Virus record (IMG/VR): IMGVR_UViG_3300005915_000036
Location: 1 to 45,197 of that record
Source of the DNA: a virus
Length of the DNA stretch: 45,197 nucleotides
Direction: 5' to 3' (one strand)
Shown here piece after piece: positions 16,801-23,937 of this stretch; within the stretch, counting starts at the first letter, position 1; each line of letters opens with the position of its first letter. The position numbers and the translations under genes were made by a program. Below the pieces are notes generated by a model. The model made no database searches and was not told the origin of the DNA. It saw nothing but the letters and a program-made list of their open reading frames with translations.

Positions 16801-19143
16801 TCAAAGGCCCAACTAGTCTTACAGTATATGAAGTACGTCCCTCGCAGTATCCGAGAATCAATAGCGAAGCAAAAGAAGCTTGCCAAGGAAGCACAGGACG
16901 CTGGACTACCCGGTAAGGCGTTAAAACATCTCAATAAGATTAAAGAAATCAATAACGGTCAGCGCGATCAGATAATGGAGTTACGGAAAAAGTTCTTAGA
17001 GTGGGGCGTTGATTTAACAAGTCTTGAGGCGTTAAATGAACAGATCAAGAATGACCCTCGTATTATGTTCGAGATGATGACAGAAATCGAGTTAGTGAAT
17101 TCTGACGCTAACTACTGGGATACCGGCATGGAGCTAATAAGGTGCAATCTTATGTCTGCTCCTATAACGCCTTTAAGAAACCTTCTTTCTGGTACTTATG
17201 CAATTACGGACTTAGCTGCGAAGGCGGCGTTGATTCCTTTACGAATAGGTATCGCAAAGCTGAACGGGGAAACTACTGTATCTAATAGTACATGGAAAGA
17301 ATTGCCTGCTTTATGGCAAGCTATAACCAGCAGAGAAACATGGGCAAGGTCAATCGAATTCGCTAAATTAACGGCGATGTATGGACAGCCTGCTCTTGAA
17401 CTAATGACAGGCAATCTTCAAAACTCAAAAAACGTATATATGTATAATAATCCTGCGATGAACGGGAAGTTCATAGGAAAGGTGTTGGGTGCGGCTTTTG
17501 GTCCTCTTGGCGGCAGGATTGGCAAAGCAACTGGTCGTGTTGGTGGTAAGATTGTCAGGGGTGTCGGAATGAGGCCATCTGCTGTAGGCGACCAGTTTGT
17601 TAAAACAGCCTATTCACATGCGGTTGTAGCTATGGCCGCCGCAAGGTTTGCCCAAGAAAAAAACCTGGCATTAGATGGTAAGGCATTCAAGGAATTTGTT
17701 CAAGAGCAGATGCACGACATGGACAGTGTTTCATGGGAGAGAGCTATTGCAGAAGGCGATATGTATAGAGTCACCTTCCAGGCTGAAGGAGATGCTTTTG
17801 AGCAATCGCTTATGAAGGCACGAAACTTCAGAATATTAGGCATGAAACCTGCGCAGCTAATTGTTCCGTTCTTGAAAACGCCATACCAATTAACTAAATT
17901 AGCAATTGGCAATACAGTGCTGGGCGTACCGAAGATGGGTATAAAGGGATTGCGGTCTGCTATAGATGAAAAACATTATTCAGCACAGGAGGCAGTTACC
18001 GATCTTGGCGAGGTTGTAACAGGTCTGATGATGTTTGCTGTAGCGGCATCCCTCTTGGACGATGATAGAATAACGCCAACGCGTGATTACAGACAGGGGA
18101 AACGAAAGGAAGCAAATACCATGAGGCCCATCAAGCCGCCCGGAAGCATTCGCTTATTTGGCCAGTGGCATTCTTACGAAAACTTTGGTCCACATTCTAC
18201 TGCGTTAGGGATAACCGTAAATACCGCTAGTGCAGTAAAAGAACTTTTCCAGCGTCTTAATTACGATACGTCTAAGATGGACGTAGATCAGTTGAGGGAC
18301 TTTAACAAGAAGACGAATAACTTGTGGAAAGGGTGGGTTTCCAGAACTACAGGTGTTATTTACGACCAATCGTTTATGAAGGGCATTGGCAATTTGGTTA
18401 AAGCGGTTATGGATACTGAAACCTATGGGGACAAGTTCCTCCAGGATTTGGCACGAATGGCCATCCCTAACCTTTGGAGTGCTACGTTCAGGGCTACTGA
18501 CAAAAAGGTCAGGAATATGCGTACTGACAAGACAAAAGGATTTCTAGAAAATTTATCACAGAGCATTGGTTATTCGACTGGAACATCAGAAACAGTACCA
18601 CCTCCTGTTACAGATTGTCTAGGTGAAGACATAGAGAGAGTTGGCGATTCTGACTTAGCTGTATTCATGAGGTCTTTCTGCTCACCATCCATTACAAGGG
18701 CCATTCCGACTGGAAAAGATTATGACGCACTTAGGATGGTTGATAACTGGAATAAAAAACATATTGACGACCGTACATGGTTTTCAGAGATGCAAAGAGG
18801 TTTCCCTGCCGAAGAAAAGGCAGACCGTTTAACCAAGCCTGCAATTATTCTTAATAAGCAAGAGATATATGACATGCACAAATTGGGCGGCAAGCTATTT
18901 GCTGAAGCATTCTTAAATAATTACTCCACATATAATATTAAGAAGCCAACGATTGGAAACATGCGTAGCTTGAGAGAATTAAAGAGAGTAACCGCTGAAG
19001 ACGCGTCAAGTGCGATGAAAAATATCAAACTTCTTGAGAGCAGTGGTCAGCTCGATAAGGCCCAAGTTGAATACAATAAACTGAGGGTGAGAAGCCAGCT
19101 TGTTCAAGGAAACGTTGAGCAGTTACGCAAGAATCTAAAATAA
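13828..19143 (+). CDS. Giant internal virion (ejection) protein, 1771 aa
   Basis: The longest gene here. The N-terminus holds two copies of a TARxLLD motif (TARELLD at 3-9, TARSLLD at 25-31). Residues ~222-305 are hydrophobic and Gly-rich, possibly membrane-inserting. Residues ~727-790 (GIDPVRFAKALRIGAYHLE, FAEWSAKMIADLG) match a segment common in large polyvalent phage proteins, followed by a Lys-rich linker near 823-840. Residues ~1100-1400 contain further amphipathic segments (LIVPFLKTPYQLTKLAIG). No transglycosylase or polymerase motif could be found. Such proteins are packed in the head and ejected to extend the short tail through the envelope. Confidence 0.68.
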   Translation: MVTARELLDSTNDTTTVTPDDQGVTARSLLDREATVDTYNSMNNRQRMNHQLIQPPDGFEPGLDVSDVQMGEHPPREIVQPTSPQPVDLDTASLGWDIPADPSTAPSGFEIPDELKPTVPEPGLYSPEALAGKHGRFVDEYVGPPARSVKRDYAASLGQGIMTVGAAGKSLNEVVYTLTGNQKKADSFMRQARELKEMASGREWGTTINRVEDVKSFKDFVHLAGNFIGKQTPILTALYGAGVLSGPIGGMLVGSALETGFIYGDMSDRGLRGKKEAKTAIAFGTIAGILDYLPVMRVLNRTGYGKKAKGAVVRELVKDGYLLTAGKEGAKQYFIGSGTEGAQTVIERAAIKWIDRNYKVFDAEGRSEIMNAMLGGGFLEGIIGVGTSPMQVNHAKSQFPYIEDMEYQDEQADLLQQSQETATEDILTKKMVDELGIEEQEARTAVREAIDKNKQEGGDFVPASDESIDKNMAEGLAPAKAPEPIVVPGRTRLQKKQDSTRQRKEHNILKRIQRNAFEREVSPEDIKLYHRIREKQITEEIQTEAMGGQEDVAVGKLLELEGEIAILKSLSTEVADSSINDAVNVAQEQADQGGKPLYVVQDSGGRVITVSNKPKGNNFVRVAPQEKGQTSSPTAMELLQKTETVGPQYTPFPSTELPAQMQQEQMGPPDAYVPKVDSKGQIIGKDGEVIGQVLEKGDVGKATPASKRIFSDEQYQQDKKDVMGGSTLSAGIDPVRFAKALRIGAYHLESLAIAAKGKAISFAEWSAKMIADLGKNISPHLDKIWADVNKTQSNAQPTEGTKKPKTSAIAEQLLQDLQIEPAQKKGKKKRKKAPTPPKGPATAEEAAQQAMPILKKLQSGELDIKDVGAKDIRNPGETEATRQMIAAVTEIRRGTAKTTKQKIWKKAKEILANPAERERLLNKIANEQAASTPEEEGAMQILTEEIGNKGFLEGDEDVVMEGLRMDSNREVIKTLHGQILVMSSGLMRQFDSKAQLVLQYMKYVPRSIRESIAKQKKLAKEAQDAGLPGKALKHLNKIKEINNGQRDQIMELRKKFLEWGVDLTSLEALNEQIKNDPRIMFEMMTEIELVNSDANYWDTGMELIRCNLMSAPITPLRNLLSGTYAITDLAAKAALIPLRIGIAKLNGETTVSNSTWKELPALWQAITSRETWARSIEFAKLTAMYGQPALELMTGNLQNSKNVYMYNNPAMNGKFIGKVLGAAFGPLGGRIGKATGRVGGKIVRGVGMRPSAVGDQFVKTAYSHAVVAMAAARFAQEKNLALDGKAFKEFVQEQMHDMDSVSWERAIAEGDMYRVTFQAEGDAFEQSLMKARNFRILGMKPAQLIVPFLKTPYQLTKLAIGNTVLGVPKMGIKGLRSAIDEKHYSAQEAVTDLGEVVTGLMMFAVAASLLDDDRITPTRDYRQGKRKEANTMRPIKPPGSIRLFGQWHSYENFGPHSTALGITVNTASAVKELFQRLNYDTSKMDVDQLRDFNKKTNNLWKGWVSRTTGVIYDQSFMKGIGNLVKAVMDTETYGDKFLQDLARMAIPNLWSATFRATDKKVRNMRTDKTKGFLENLSQSIGYSTGTSETVPPPVTDCLGEDIERVGDSDLAVFMRSFCSPSITRAIPTGKDYDALRMVDNWNKKHIDDRTWFSEMQRGFPAEEKADRLTKPAIILNKQEIYDMHKLGGKLFAEAFLNNYSTYNIKKPTIGNMRSLRELKRVTAEDASSAMKNIKLLESSGQLDKAQVEYNKLRVRSQLVQGNVEQLRKNLK

Positions 19144-19158
19144 TTTATCATTTTTAAT

Positions 19159-19186
19159 TTGACTTCCTGATTCTATGGTTCATAAT
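19159..19186 (+). promoter_or_regulatory. Putative sigma70-type promoter before the recombination genes
   Basis: TTGACT (19159-19164) and CATAAT (19181-19186) are separated by 16 bp; each matches 5 of 6 consensus bases. It lies in the only gap between the ejection genes and the next operon. No clear terminator is seen before it. Confidence 0.5.
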
Positions 19187-19235
19187 TACCCTGTTGGAAA
19201 GAATAAAAACTACTCAAACTGGAAAGGGCGTTATT

Positions 19236-20141
19236 ATGCAAGATGAAATCCATGATGTTAGTGTAGATGATGGTACGATTGTACCGATTGAGAATGATAA
19301 GGGTGGGGCGGTAAACAATTTACAAGTCTTTGACGATGCGTTTGTTGCGCAACTTGAAGGTGCATCTAAGAATGCCGCAAGAGCAGAGGCCGCTATTATG
19401 GCTACCTTCATAAACATCTGTCACGAAGGGGATTGGATAGACCATGATGGTACTGCCTGTTTGAGTTCTGCTGGTGCAGAGAGATTCCTGAAGCATCTAC
19501 CATTCACTTTTGATAACTGGACTATTAAGAAGAACTCTGGCTCTGACGGTAAGGGTCCGTGGTACACATACATCTGTTCTGCTACCGCTTATCTGTGGGG
19601 CCGTAACCTGCCCTGTGAGGGTGTTTATGGCACAAGGGATAGGTTCCTTGGCTATACTAAGAAGGATGGCTGGAGGGCGTTAGAGGACATCAATGAGAAC
19701 GATATAAGGGCTGCTGCCAGGCATATTTGTATCGGTAACGGCATCAAGCAAATGCTTGGTCTGCGTGGCATTAAGACCGATAAGCTTGCTGAGATCATAG
19801 CAAAACATGGTGGCAAACCCAACCTGATTCACAGTGTATCTTATGGTGGTGGCGGTGGCAGTCCACAGAACAAGCCTCCTGTTGACAAGTCTGGTGACGC
19901 TACTAAGCGTAAGGATATAACAGCTTGGCTCACTGAGATGAACAATGGTGACAAGGCCGCTATGAAGACACAACTGATTTCTCTGACTAAGTTTACGGGT
20001 AAGGATGGAACTGAAGTATCATTCGATACTACTACTCGTATGTCTGGGATGTCCTTGAACATTTGCCACAAGAAGACTAAAGAGGCTCATGAAGCACACT
20101 TGAAGGTTACAGGTGGTAACGCTGGTGAGATGTTCAAATAG
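19236..20141 (+). CDS. Probable recombination protein (single-strand annealing type)
   Basis: A 301-aa protein. ATG 19236 is chosen over an upstream in-frame TTG at 19194 because of its GGAAAGGG site. The pattern LSSAGAERFLKHLPFTF, YTYICSATAYLWG, NDIRAAARHICIGNGIKQML is that of a compact alpha/beta domain, with a basic C-terminal part and a Gly-rich linker (GGGGGSPQNKP). The next gene is a RecB/Cas4-type nuclease, the usual partner of a phage annealing protein, which is the main ground for this call. It could instead be another replication accessory protein. No RecT signature is certain. Confidence 0.45.
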   Translation: MQDEIHDVSVDDGTIVPIENDKGGAVNNLQVFDDAFVAQLEGASKNAARAEAAIMATFINICHEGDWIDHDGTACLSSAGAERFLKHLPFTFDNWTIKKNSGSDGKGPWYTYICSATAYLWGRNLPCEGVYGTRDRFLGYTKKDGWRALEDINENDIRAAARHICIGNGIKQMLGLRGIKTDKLAEIIAKHGGKPNLIHSVSYGGGGGSPQNKPPVDKSGDATKRKDITAWLTEMNNGDKAAMKTQLISLTKFTGKDGTEVSFDTTTRMSGMSLNICHKKTKEAHEAHLKVTGGNAGEMFK

Positions 20142-20159
20142 AGTTTTCTCCCATTTGCA

Positions 20160-20279
20160 GCGGTGGTAGGGTTTTTCATGTTTTTCCCCCTACTGCCGCA
20201 CTTTGAAACAATTAAACACAACGGTGGCGGTGGGTTCACTTCTTAAATAACCCGACCTTTCCGGCCTGCTGCTGCCGTT
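20160..20279 (+). promoter_or_regulatory. Two related stem-loops in the 163-bp gap before the nuclease gene
   Basis: Stem 1 pairs 20160-20171 (GCGGTGGTAGGG) with 20188-20199 (CCCTACTGCCGC), 12 bp with two G-T pairs. Stem 2 pairs AACGGTGGC (20220-20228, first base at 20220) with GCTGCCGTT (20271-20279), followed by a T-rich stretch TTCTTTTT. Both share the CGGTGG / CTGCCG theme. They may be weak terminators, processing sites or translation-control hairpins. Confidence 0.5.
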
Positions 20280-20304
20280 TCTTTTTACATAAAGGAATAC
20301 CATA

Positions 20305-21294
20305 ATGGAATTACCGAACATATCTGAGAACGCTATTGAATACTTAAAGACTAAATCTAAGGTATGGCCATGTCATACTAACCGGGCAAGTCAACTGGAT
20401 GACCCATGTGAGCGTAGGTTGGTATATATGCGTACCGCATGGCAGAATGCTAAACCTGCTGGCCCGTATCTCCAGGGTATCTTTGAGACTGGTAAGGAGG
20501 TAGAGCCTCTTATCGAGAAGATACTATCTGAGTTGGGTAGGTCTGCATCTCCGAGATGGCGTATCGTTGGTTCGCAGAGTGAGATAGACGCTAATATGCA
20601 GAAGACTCATCAGATAACCGGACATATAGATGGCCTGATGCAGGTGGAGAACGAAGAGGATGGTTGGGATACGGCCTGTGTATGCGACATTAAGACATGC
20701 TCAGACCATGTATTCAACTCTATCAACGGCTACGATGACCTTGTTCGTTATCCGTGGACAAAGAAGTATCGGGGACAGTTATTCCTTTATGCTCTTGGCC
20801 TGGAAGTGGAGAAGTGCTGTATTATCTTCGTGAATAAGCAGAATCTATATAACATCAAGACTGTCTACTTTGATTTGGATTATGACTACGGTGAAGATTT
20901 ATTCCAGAAAGCTGAGAGAGTTAATGTTCATGTTGAGGATGGTACACTACCCGATAAGATCAACTCACCAGAAGATTGTTCAAGGTGTGCATATGCCCAT
21001 ATGTGTTTACCTGACCTGATTGCTACTGGTAATCTTGAACTGTTTAATAATGAAGAGATTGAGGAACTATTGAAGCAGAGAGATGATGCCCAACCTGCCA
21101 AGAAGCGTTTTGATGCTATCGAGAGACAACTGAAGAAGAAGTTGATTGAAGGTCAGGACATCTTGTGCGGTGAATACATCGTACAATGGAAAGAGGTTAT
21201 TAAGAAAGCGTATGAAGTCGCTGCAAGTAAATACTGGAAGAAGACAGTTATCTGTGTGAATCCAGATGAAGCTAAAGAGTCAGAGACAGCTTAA
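20305..21294 (+). CDS. PD-(D/E)XK exonuclease with Cas4/AddB-like four-cysteine cluster
   Basis: A 329-aa nuclease with the RecB-family active site: E65 in the ETGKEVEPLIEK helix, GHIDG (106-110), DIK (128-130) and Q158 in the RGQLFLYALG helix. C35 plus C225-x2-C228-x5-C234 has the one-plus-three cysteine spacing of Cas4/AddB nucleases, which bind an iron-sulphur cluster. It would resect DNA ends for annealing recombination together with the upstream protein. AAGGAATACCATAATG gives the start. A Lys-rich C-terminus follows the cluster. There are no CRISPR genes nearby, so a recombination role is favoured over spacer acquisition. Confidence 0.82.
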   Translation: MELPNISENAIEYLKTKSKVWPCHTNRASQLDDPCERRLVYMRTAWQNAKPAGPYLQGIFETGKEVEPLIEKILSELGRSASPRWRIVGSQSEIDANMQKTHQITGHIDGLMQVENEEDGWDTACVCDIKTCSDHVFNSINGYDDLVRYPWTKKYRGQLFLYALGLEVEKCCIIFVNKQNLYNIKTVYFDLDYDYGEDLFQKAERVNVHVEDGTLPDKINSPEDCSRCAYAHMCLPDLIATGNLELFNNEEIEELLKQRDDAQPAKKRFDAIERQLKKKLIEGQDILCGEYIVQWKEVIKKAYEVAASKYWKKTVICVNPDEAKESETA

Positions 21295-21298
21295 CATA

Positions 21299-21391
21299 AC
21301 CCGTACCGTCTAAACTAAAACTTAATAGTCGATTATTCAGCTTTATAGTTTTGGGTTATATATTGAACACATTTAACGTGGCGGTGCGGGT
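21299..21391 (+). promoter_or_regulatory. Long-range inverted repeat between nuclease and zinc-ribbon genes
   Basis: ACCCGTACCGTC (21299-21310) can pair with GGCGGTGCGGGT (21380-21391) over 12 bp (two G-T pairs), enclosing a 69-base AT-rich loop that itself has AAAACT/AGTTTT complements. The right arm resembles the CGGTGG arms near 20160 and 20220. It lies just before the ribosome site of the next gene. Confidence 0.5.
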
Positions 21392-21410
21392 AACTTTGAA
21401 AGGATAAATT

Positions 21411-21563
21411 ATGCCAGAGAAATGTGAATGGGAAAAAGAGGACGATGAACATTATCACACAGACTGCGGCCACTGGCAATTTTGGCTAAGTGGTAATCCG
21501 TTAGCTGAATGTGGATATGTGTTTTGCCCATTTTGTGGCAAAGAAATACAGGTAATTGATTAG
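21411..21563 (+). CDS. Small zinc-ribbon protein, 50 aa
   Basis: A 50-aa open frame with AAAGGA (21399-21404) before its ATG. It carries Cys/His pairs spaced as in a zinc ribbon: C5, H14/H16, C19, H21, C35 and CPFC near residues 40-43. It begins an accessory run of small genes. Its function is unknown; small zinc ribbons like this are common in phage early regions. Confidence 0.65.
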   Translation: MPEKCEWEKEDDEHYHTDCGHWQFWLSGNPLAECGYVFCPFCGKEIQVID

Positions 21564-21577
21564 CCGAAAGGAATGCT

Positions 21578-21922
21578 ATGCCAAGAAACATGAGTTTTGC
21601 GATGACAACTGAGCAGGTCAGAGGGAGAACGATAACTGTTACTCGTCGATTTGGCTGGTGGTTCTTAAAACCCGGCGATGTAGTTTGCGCTGTTGAAAAA
21701 GCAATGGGTTTACAGAAGGGAGAAAAAGTTAAACGGCTTGGCATGATACGAATTGTATCAACTAGGGCTGAACCATTGGACGTAATAACACAAAAGGATG
21801 TTATTAAAGAGGGATTCCCTGATTGGACGCCGTTAAAGTTTGTGCAGTTCTTAGTAAAATATTATGGAGCAGCCGACGATTTGCTTGTGAACAGGATAGA
21901 GTTCGAGTATGTGGACGAATAA
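21578..21922 (+). CDS. ASCH-domain-like protein
   Basis: A 114-aa protein with the order of segments typical of ASCH/PUA-like domains in phages: MSFAMTTEQVRGRTITVTRR at the start, GWWFLKPGDVVCAVEKAMGL, then IRIVSTRAEPLD and EGFPDW, ending in RIEFEYV. ASCH domains are related to PUA RNA-binding folds, and some act on modified nucleosides. AAAGGAATGCT precedes the ATG. Its role in the phage (RNA binding or nucleotide hydrolysis) is not known. Confidence 0.65.
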   Translation: MPRNMSFAMTTEQVRGRTITVTRRFGWWFLKPGDVVCAVEKAMGLQKGEKVKRLGMIRIVSTRAEPLDVITQKDVIKEGFPDWTPLKFVQFLVKYYGAADDLLVNRIEFEYVDE

Positions 21923-21927
21923 AAAGA

Positions 21928-21948
21928 TTAGCCGGAAAGACCGGCAGA
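21928..21948 (+). repeat. Intergenic hairpin repeat, copy 1
   Basis: A 21-bp unit with core GCCGG-AAAGA-CCGGC, a 5-bp GC stem with a 5-base loop. It recurs with one base change at 22707-22727. A shortened form (TTAGCCGAAAGG) lies at 21560-21571. All sit just after a stop codon and just before a start. Confidence 0.75.
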
Positions 21949-21961
21949 AAGTGAGACTAGA

Positions 21962-22252
21962 ATGAAAAAGAAAATGGTAGTAGTGACAACCGATAAGGAT
22001 TGCCGAGGCGTGTTCATGGGTGAACTGCTTCGTTATGACGAAGACAAACAGATTGCCGTATTGAAAGATGCACAAATGGCGGTGCATTGGTCGCAAGCAA
22101 CTAAAGGCGTTTTAGGGTTAGCTGCACATGGTCCGCAAAAAGGCTCTCGCATAACTCCGCAAATTCCGCAGATTGAAGTAAACAAAGTTACTTCTGTTAT
22201 GTCGGCAACAGATAAAGCTGTTGCCGTATGGAGGACTGAGCTGTGGGATTAA
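21962..22252 (+). CDS. Small conserved-looking hypothetical protein (DUF6948-like)
   Basis: A 96-aa protein with segments KKMVVVTTDKDCRGVFMGEL, MAVHWSQATKGVLGLAAHGP and a terminal TSVMSATDKAVAVWRTELW. This resembles a small phage family (DUF6948) that is often followed by a Gly-Tyr repeat gene, as here. The assignment is from memory. Its stop overlaps the GTG start of the repeat gene, which suggests coupled expression. No function is known. Confidence 0.6.
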   Translation: MKKKMVVVTTDKDCRGVFMGELLRYDEDKQIAVLKDAQMAVHWSQATKGVLGLAAHGPQKGSRITPQIPQIEVNKVTSVMSATDKAVAVWRTELWD

Positions 22253-22710
22253 ATAGCATTTACGGTTACGGTTACGGTTCCGGTGACGGTGACGGTGACG
22301 GTTACGGTTCCGGTTACGGTTACGGTTACGGTGACGGTTACGGTGACGGTGACGGTTACGGTTACGGTTACGGTTACGGTTACGGTGACGGTGACGGTTC
22401 CGGTTACGGTTCCGGTGAAATAAATATCCTTAAGCAGAATGCTTTCAAGGCGTTTCATTATATCAAACGTATTGGCAATAAACTAAAAACGCGAAATGGC
22501 GATTTTGTGCAAACAGGAGAGGTTTTATATGAGCCGGAAATTAAAATGTGTGAGTATGGCCTCCATGCTAGTTTGAGCAAAAAGGACGCACGACAATATA
22601 AACCAGCCAATAGCGTATTGACAAAAGTTATTGTTTGGGGCCAAGTTATTGTAAGTCAAGATAAACTTGTAGCGACTCATCGTAAGATAATTGAAGTAGT
22701 TGATATTTAG
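22243..22710 (+). CDS. Gly-Tyr/Asp/Ser repeat protein with C-terminal globular domain
   Basis: A 155-aa protein starting at GTG 22243 (GAGGA at 22231-22235). After MGLNSI come 26 dipeptides of the form YG, DG or SG (residues 7-58), encoded by a hexanucleotide array. The C-terminal ~95 residues are globular: AFKAFHYIKRIGNKLKTRNG, then MCEYGLHASLSKKDARQY and KVIVWGQVIVSQDKLVATHR. This tail is like a small domain (DUF7666-type, from memory) found at the end of repeat proteins in phages. The repeat could be a flexible, aggregation- or ion-binding segment. Its role is unknown. Confidence 0.7.
   Translation: MGLNSIYGYGYGSGDGDGDGYGSGYGYGYGDGYGDGDGYGYGYGYGYGDGDGSGYGSGEINILKQNAFKAFHYIKRIGNKLKTRNGDFVQTGEVLYEPEIKMCEYGLHASLSKKDARQYKPANSVLTKVIVWGQVIVSQDKLVATHRKIIEVVDI
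22261..22416 (+). repeat. Coding hexanucleotide array, 26 units
   Basis: Twenty-six tandem 6-bp units of the forms TACGGT, GACGGT and TCCGGT, in frame with the gene, giving YG, DG and SG. Only positions 1-2 of each unit vary, and only among three codons. Gain or loss of a unit keeps the frame, so length can vary without breaking the gene. The opposite strand reads as a long Thr-Val repeat. Confidence 0.95.
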
Positions 22711-22727
22711 CCGGGAAGACCGGCAGA
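22707..22727 (+). repeat. Intergenic hairpin repeat, copy 2
   Basis: The same 21-bp unit as at 21928-21948, with GCCGG-GAAGA-CCGGC. Here the repeat starts inside the last codons of the repeat-protein gene (TAG stop at 22708-22710) and ends 12 bases before the lipoprotein start. Confidence 0.75.
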
Positions 22728-22739
22728 TCGGAGCGTGTT

Positions 22740-23369
22740 ATGAAGAAACTATGGATTATTATTGTGGCGGGTGTGTTGTTGCTTGGTTGCAACGGCACAA
22801 GCCAAGAGAGGCTAGACGGTTTGGTGGCATTTCTTGGCATGGCCAAAGATCAGTCGGCACTGGTTGACGATGATGTTGCTACGTTGCAGCAGACGTTGAC
22901 AGATTTGCAGGTAGCGGCTGACGACCCTGCACTATCACCAGCGGACGCGGCGAAGATTGAGGCCACGTCGACCGTAGCGGCTGAAAAGCTGTCGGAGGCG
23001 TTAGATGTTAAGGCGAAGATTGACAAGGCTGTAGTGGACGCAGAGGCGGCTATTGCTGAGATTGCGGCAGGCGGTGACGCTAATATCGGGGACGAAATAC
23101 AAGCGGCAGGGGCTACGCTTACGGCTGTTAGCCCAGCAATACCTCCACCGTGGGGAACTCTTACGGGTATTGCCGGAACATTGCTCGCAGCCTTTGGTGG
23201 CATTATTGCTAAGCGATACAAAACCGCGTTGGTTGACGTTGTGGGGTCGGTTGATAAGGGTGTGGATGTTTTGGTTGGTTATTCCAAAGCAGAATTTGTT
23301 GCAGAATTGAAAGCTAACCAGAAGAAGCCCGCTACTAGGGATATTGTTCGCAAGATACGCGAAGCCTAA
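22740..23369 (+). CDS. Phage-encoded lipoprotein, possible outer-membrane lysis or exclusion factor
   Basis: A 209-aa protein with a lipoprotein signal: MKK, a hydrophobic stretch and the lipobox LLGC with C17 as the acylation site. The middle (residues ~45-115) is a long Ala/Asp-rich helix. Residues ~130-155 (PWGTLTGIAGTLLAAFGG) form a second hydrophobic segment, followed by a basic tail. A lipoprotein plus coiled rod recalls outer-membrane spanins, but a gene of 209 aa with a second membrane segment is not typical. Superinfection exclusion is another possibility. GGAG precedes the start. Confidence 0.55.
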   Translation: MKKLWIIIVAGVLLLGCNGTSQERLDGLVAFLGMAKDQSALVDDDVATLQQTLTDLQVAADDPALSPADAAKIEATSTVAAEKLSEALDVKAKIDKAVVDAEAAIAEIAAGGDANIGDEIQAAGATLTAVSPAIPPPWGTLTGIAGTLLAAFGGIIAKRYKTALVDVVGSVDKGVDVLVGYSKAEFVAELKANQKKPATRDIVRKIREA

Positions 23370-23389
23370 TCGCTACGGCTTGCCGTGGA

Positions 23390-23528
23390 CATGGTGTGGC
23401 GGAATTGGCAGACGAGACGCTACATACGAATAGTGACAACATTACTAAGAAACAAGTACCATCCGGTTGAGAGCCCGTTAGTGCGTTGCTTGACGATGAA
23501 GATTGCGGGTTCGAGTCCCGCCACCATG
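23390..23528 (+). tRNA. tRNA-like element (Leu/type II body) with ~48-base insert, probably atypical
   Basis: The acceptor strands CATGGTG (23390-23396) and CACCATG (23522-23528) pair perfectly. A D-arm of the tRNA-Leu type follows (GCGGAATTGGCAGACG), and the T-arm GCGGG-TTCGAGT-CCCGC (23505-23521) is perfect. The stem CGCTA (23418-23422) can pair with TAGTG at 23431-23435 or with a second TAGTG at 23479-23483. Removing the 48 bases between leaves a ~91-nt type II tRNA with a short variable stem. The anticodon loop would be eight bases (CATACGAA, perhaps anticodon ACG). The D-stem has one mismatch and CCA is not encoded. It may be a degenerate or intron-like tRNA. Confidence 0.45.
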
Positions 23529-23604
23529 TTTTGTAGTCACTCAAATATCCACAAGGTGTTTTGCGGATACTGAAACAGTGAATGGATAGCAGAAAGGAAA
23601 CGAA

Positions 23605-23937
23605 ATGACAGTTCAAATACTAACTATAAACAAGCTTGAAGAAGGCAACCGAATCCCTCCTAGAGAACTACTTGATAGGAATCTTTTATCAATTAAAGCC
23701 GAAACTGAGGGTCTGCCGCAAAAAGATGATGCCCAAACAGAATTGCGTAACTTTTACAGAAACTTACCTACAAAAACTCGTCCTGAGTTGATCACTAATG
23801 ATATGGATCAAACTATTCTTTGTGTCTGCTTAGATTGCAAAGAAAGATTCTGGGCAGACGAAAGAGATGTTCGTTATCGTGACAATTATTACAGAAAAAT
23901 AAAACTTTCCTGTCCTTTTTGTGGGGATAAGAAATGA
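23605..23937 (+). CDS. Hypothetical protein with C-terminal zinc ribbon
   Basis: A 110-aa protein. The N-terminal ~65 residues are a charged helical region. The C-terminal third has CVCLDC (near 73-78) and CPFC (near 103-106), a zinc-ribbon pattern. AAAGGAAACGAAATG gives a good start. Its stop overlaps the next start by ATGA. Its function is unknown, possibly nucleic-acid or protein binding. Confidence 0.6.
   Translation: MTVQILTINKLEEGNRIPPRELLDRNLLSIKAETEGLPQKDDAQTELRNFYRNLPTKTRPELITNDMDQTILCVCLDCKERFWADERDVRYRDNYYRKIKLSCPFCGDKK

Noticed and set aside
16065-16952. 295-aa minus-strand open frame
   Set aside because: Antisense to the 1771-aa ejection gene; low-complexity Ser/Ile/Phe composition typical of a shadow frame, no ribosome site.
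20305-21294. CRISPR-adaptation Cas4
   Set aside because: The four-cysteine nuclease resembles Cas4, but there is no cas1, cas2 or repeat array anywhere in the window; a recombination exonuclease is simpler.
22249-22458. Minus-strand open frame with Thr-Val repeat
   Set aside because: It is the antisense reading of the hexanucleotide array. No ribosome site, and the plus-strand frame has a globular domain and coupled neighbours.
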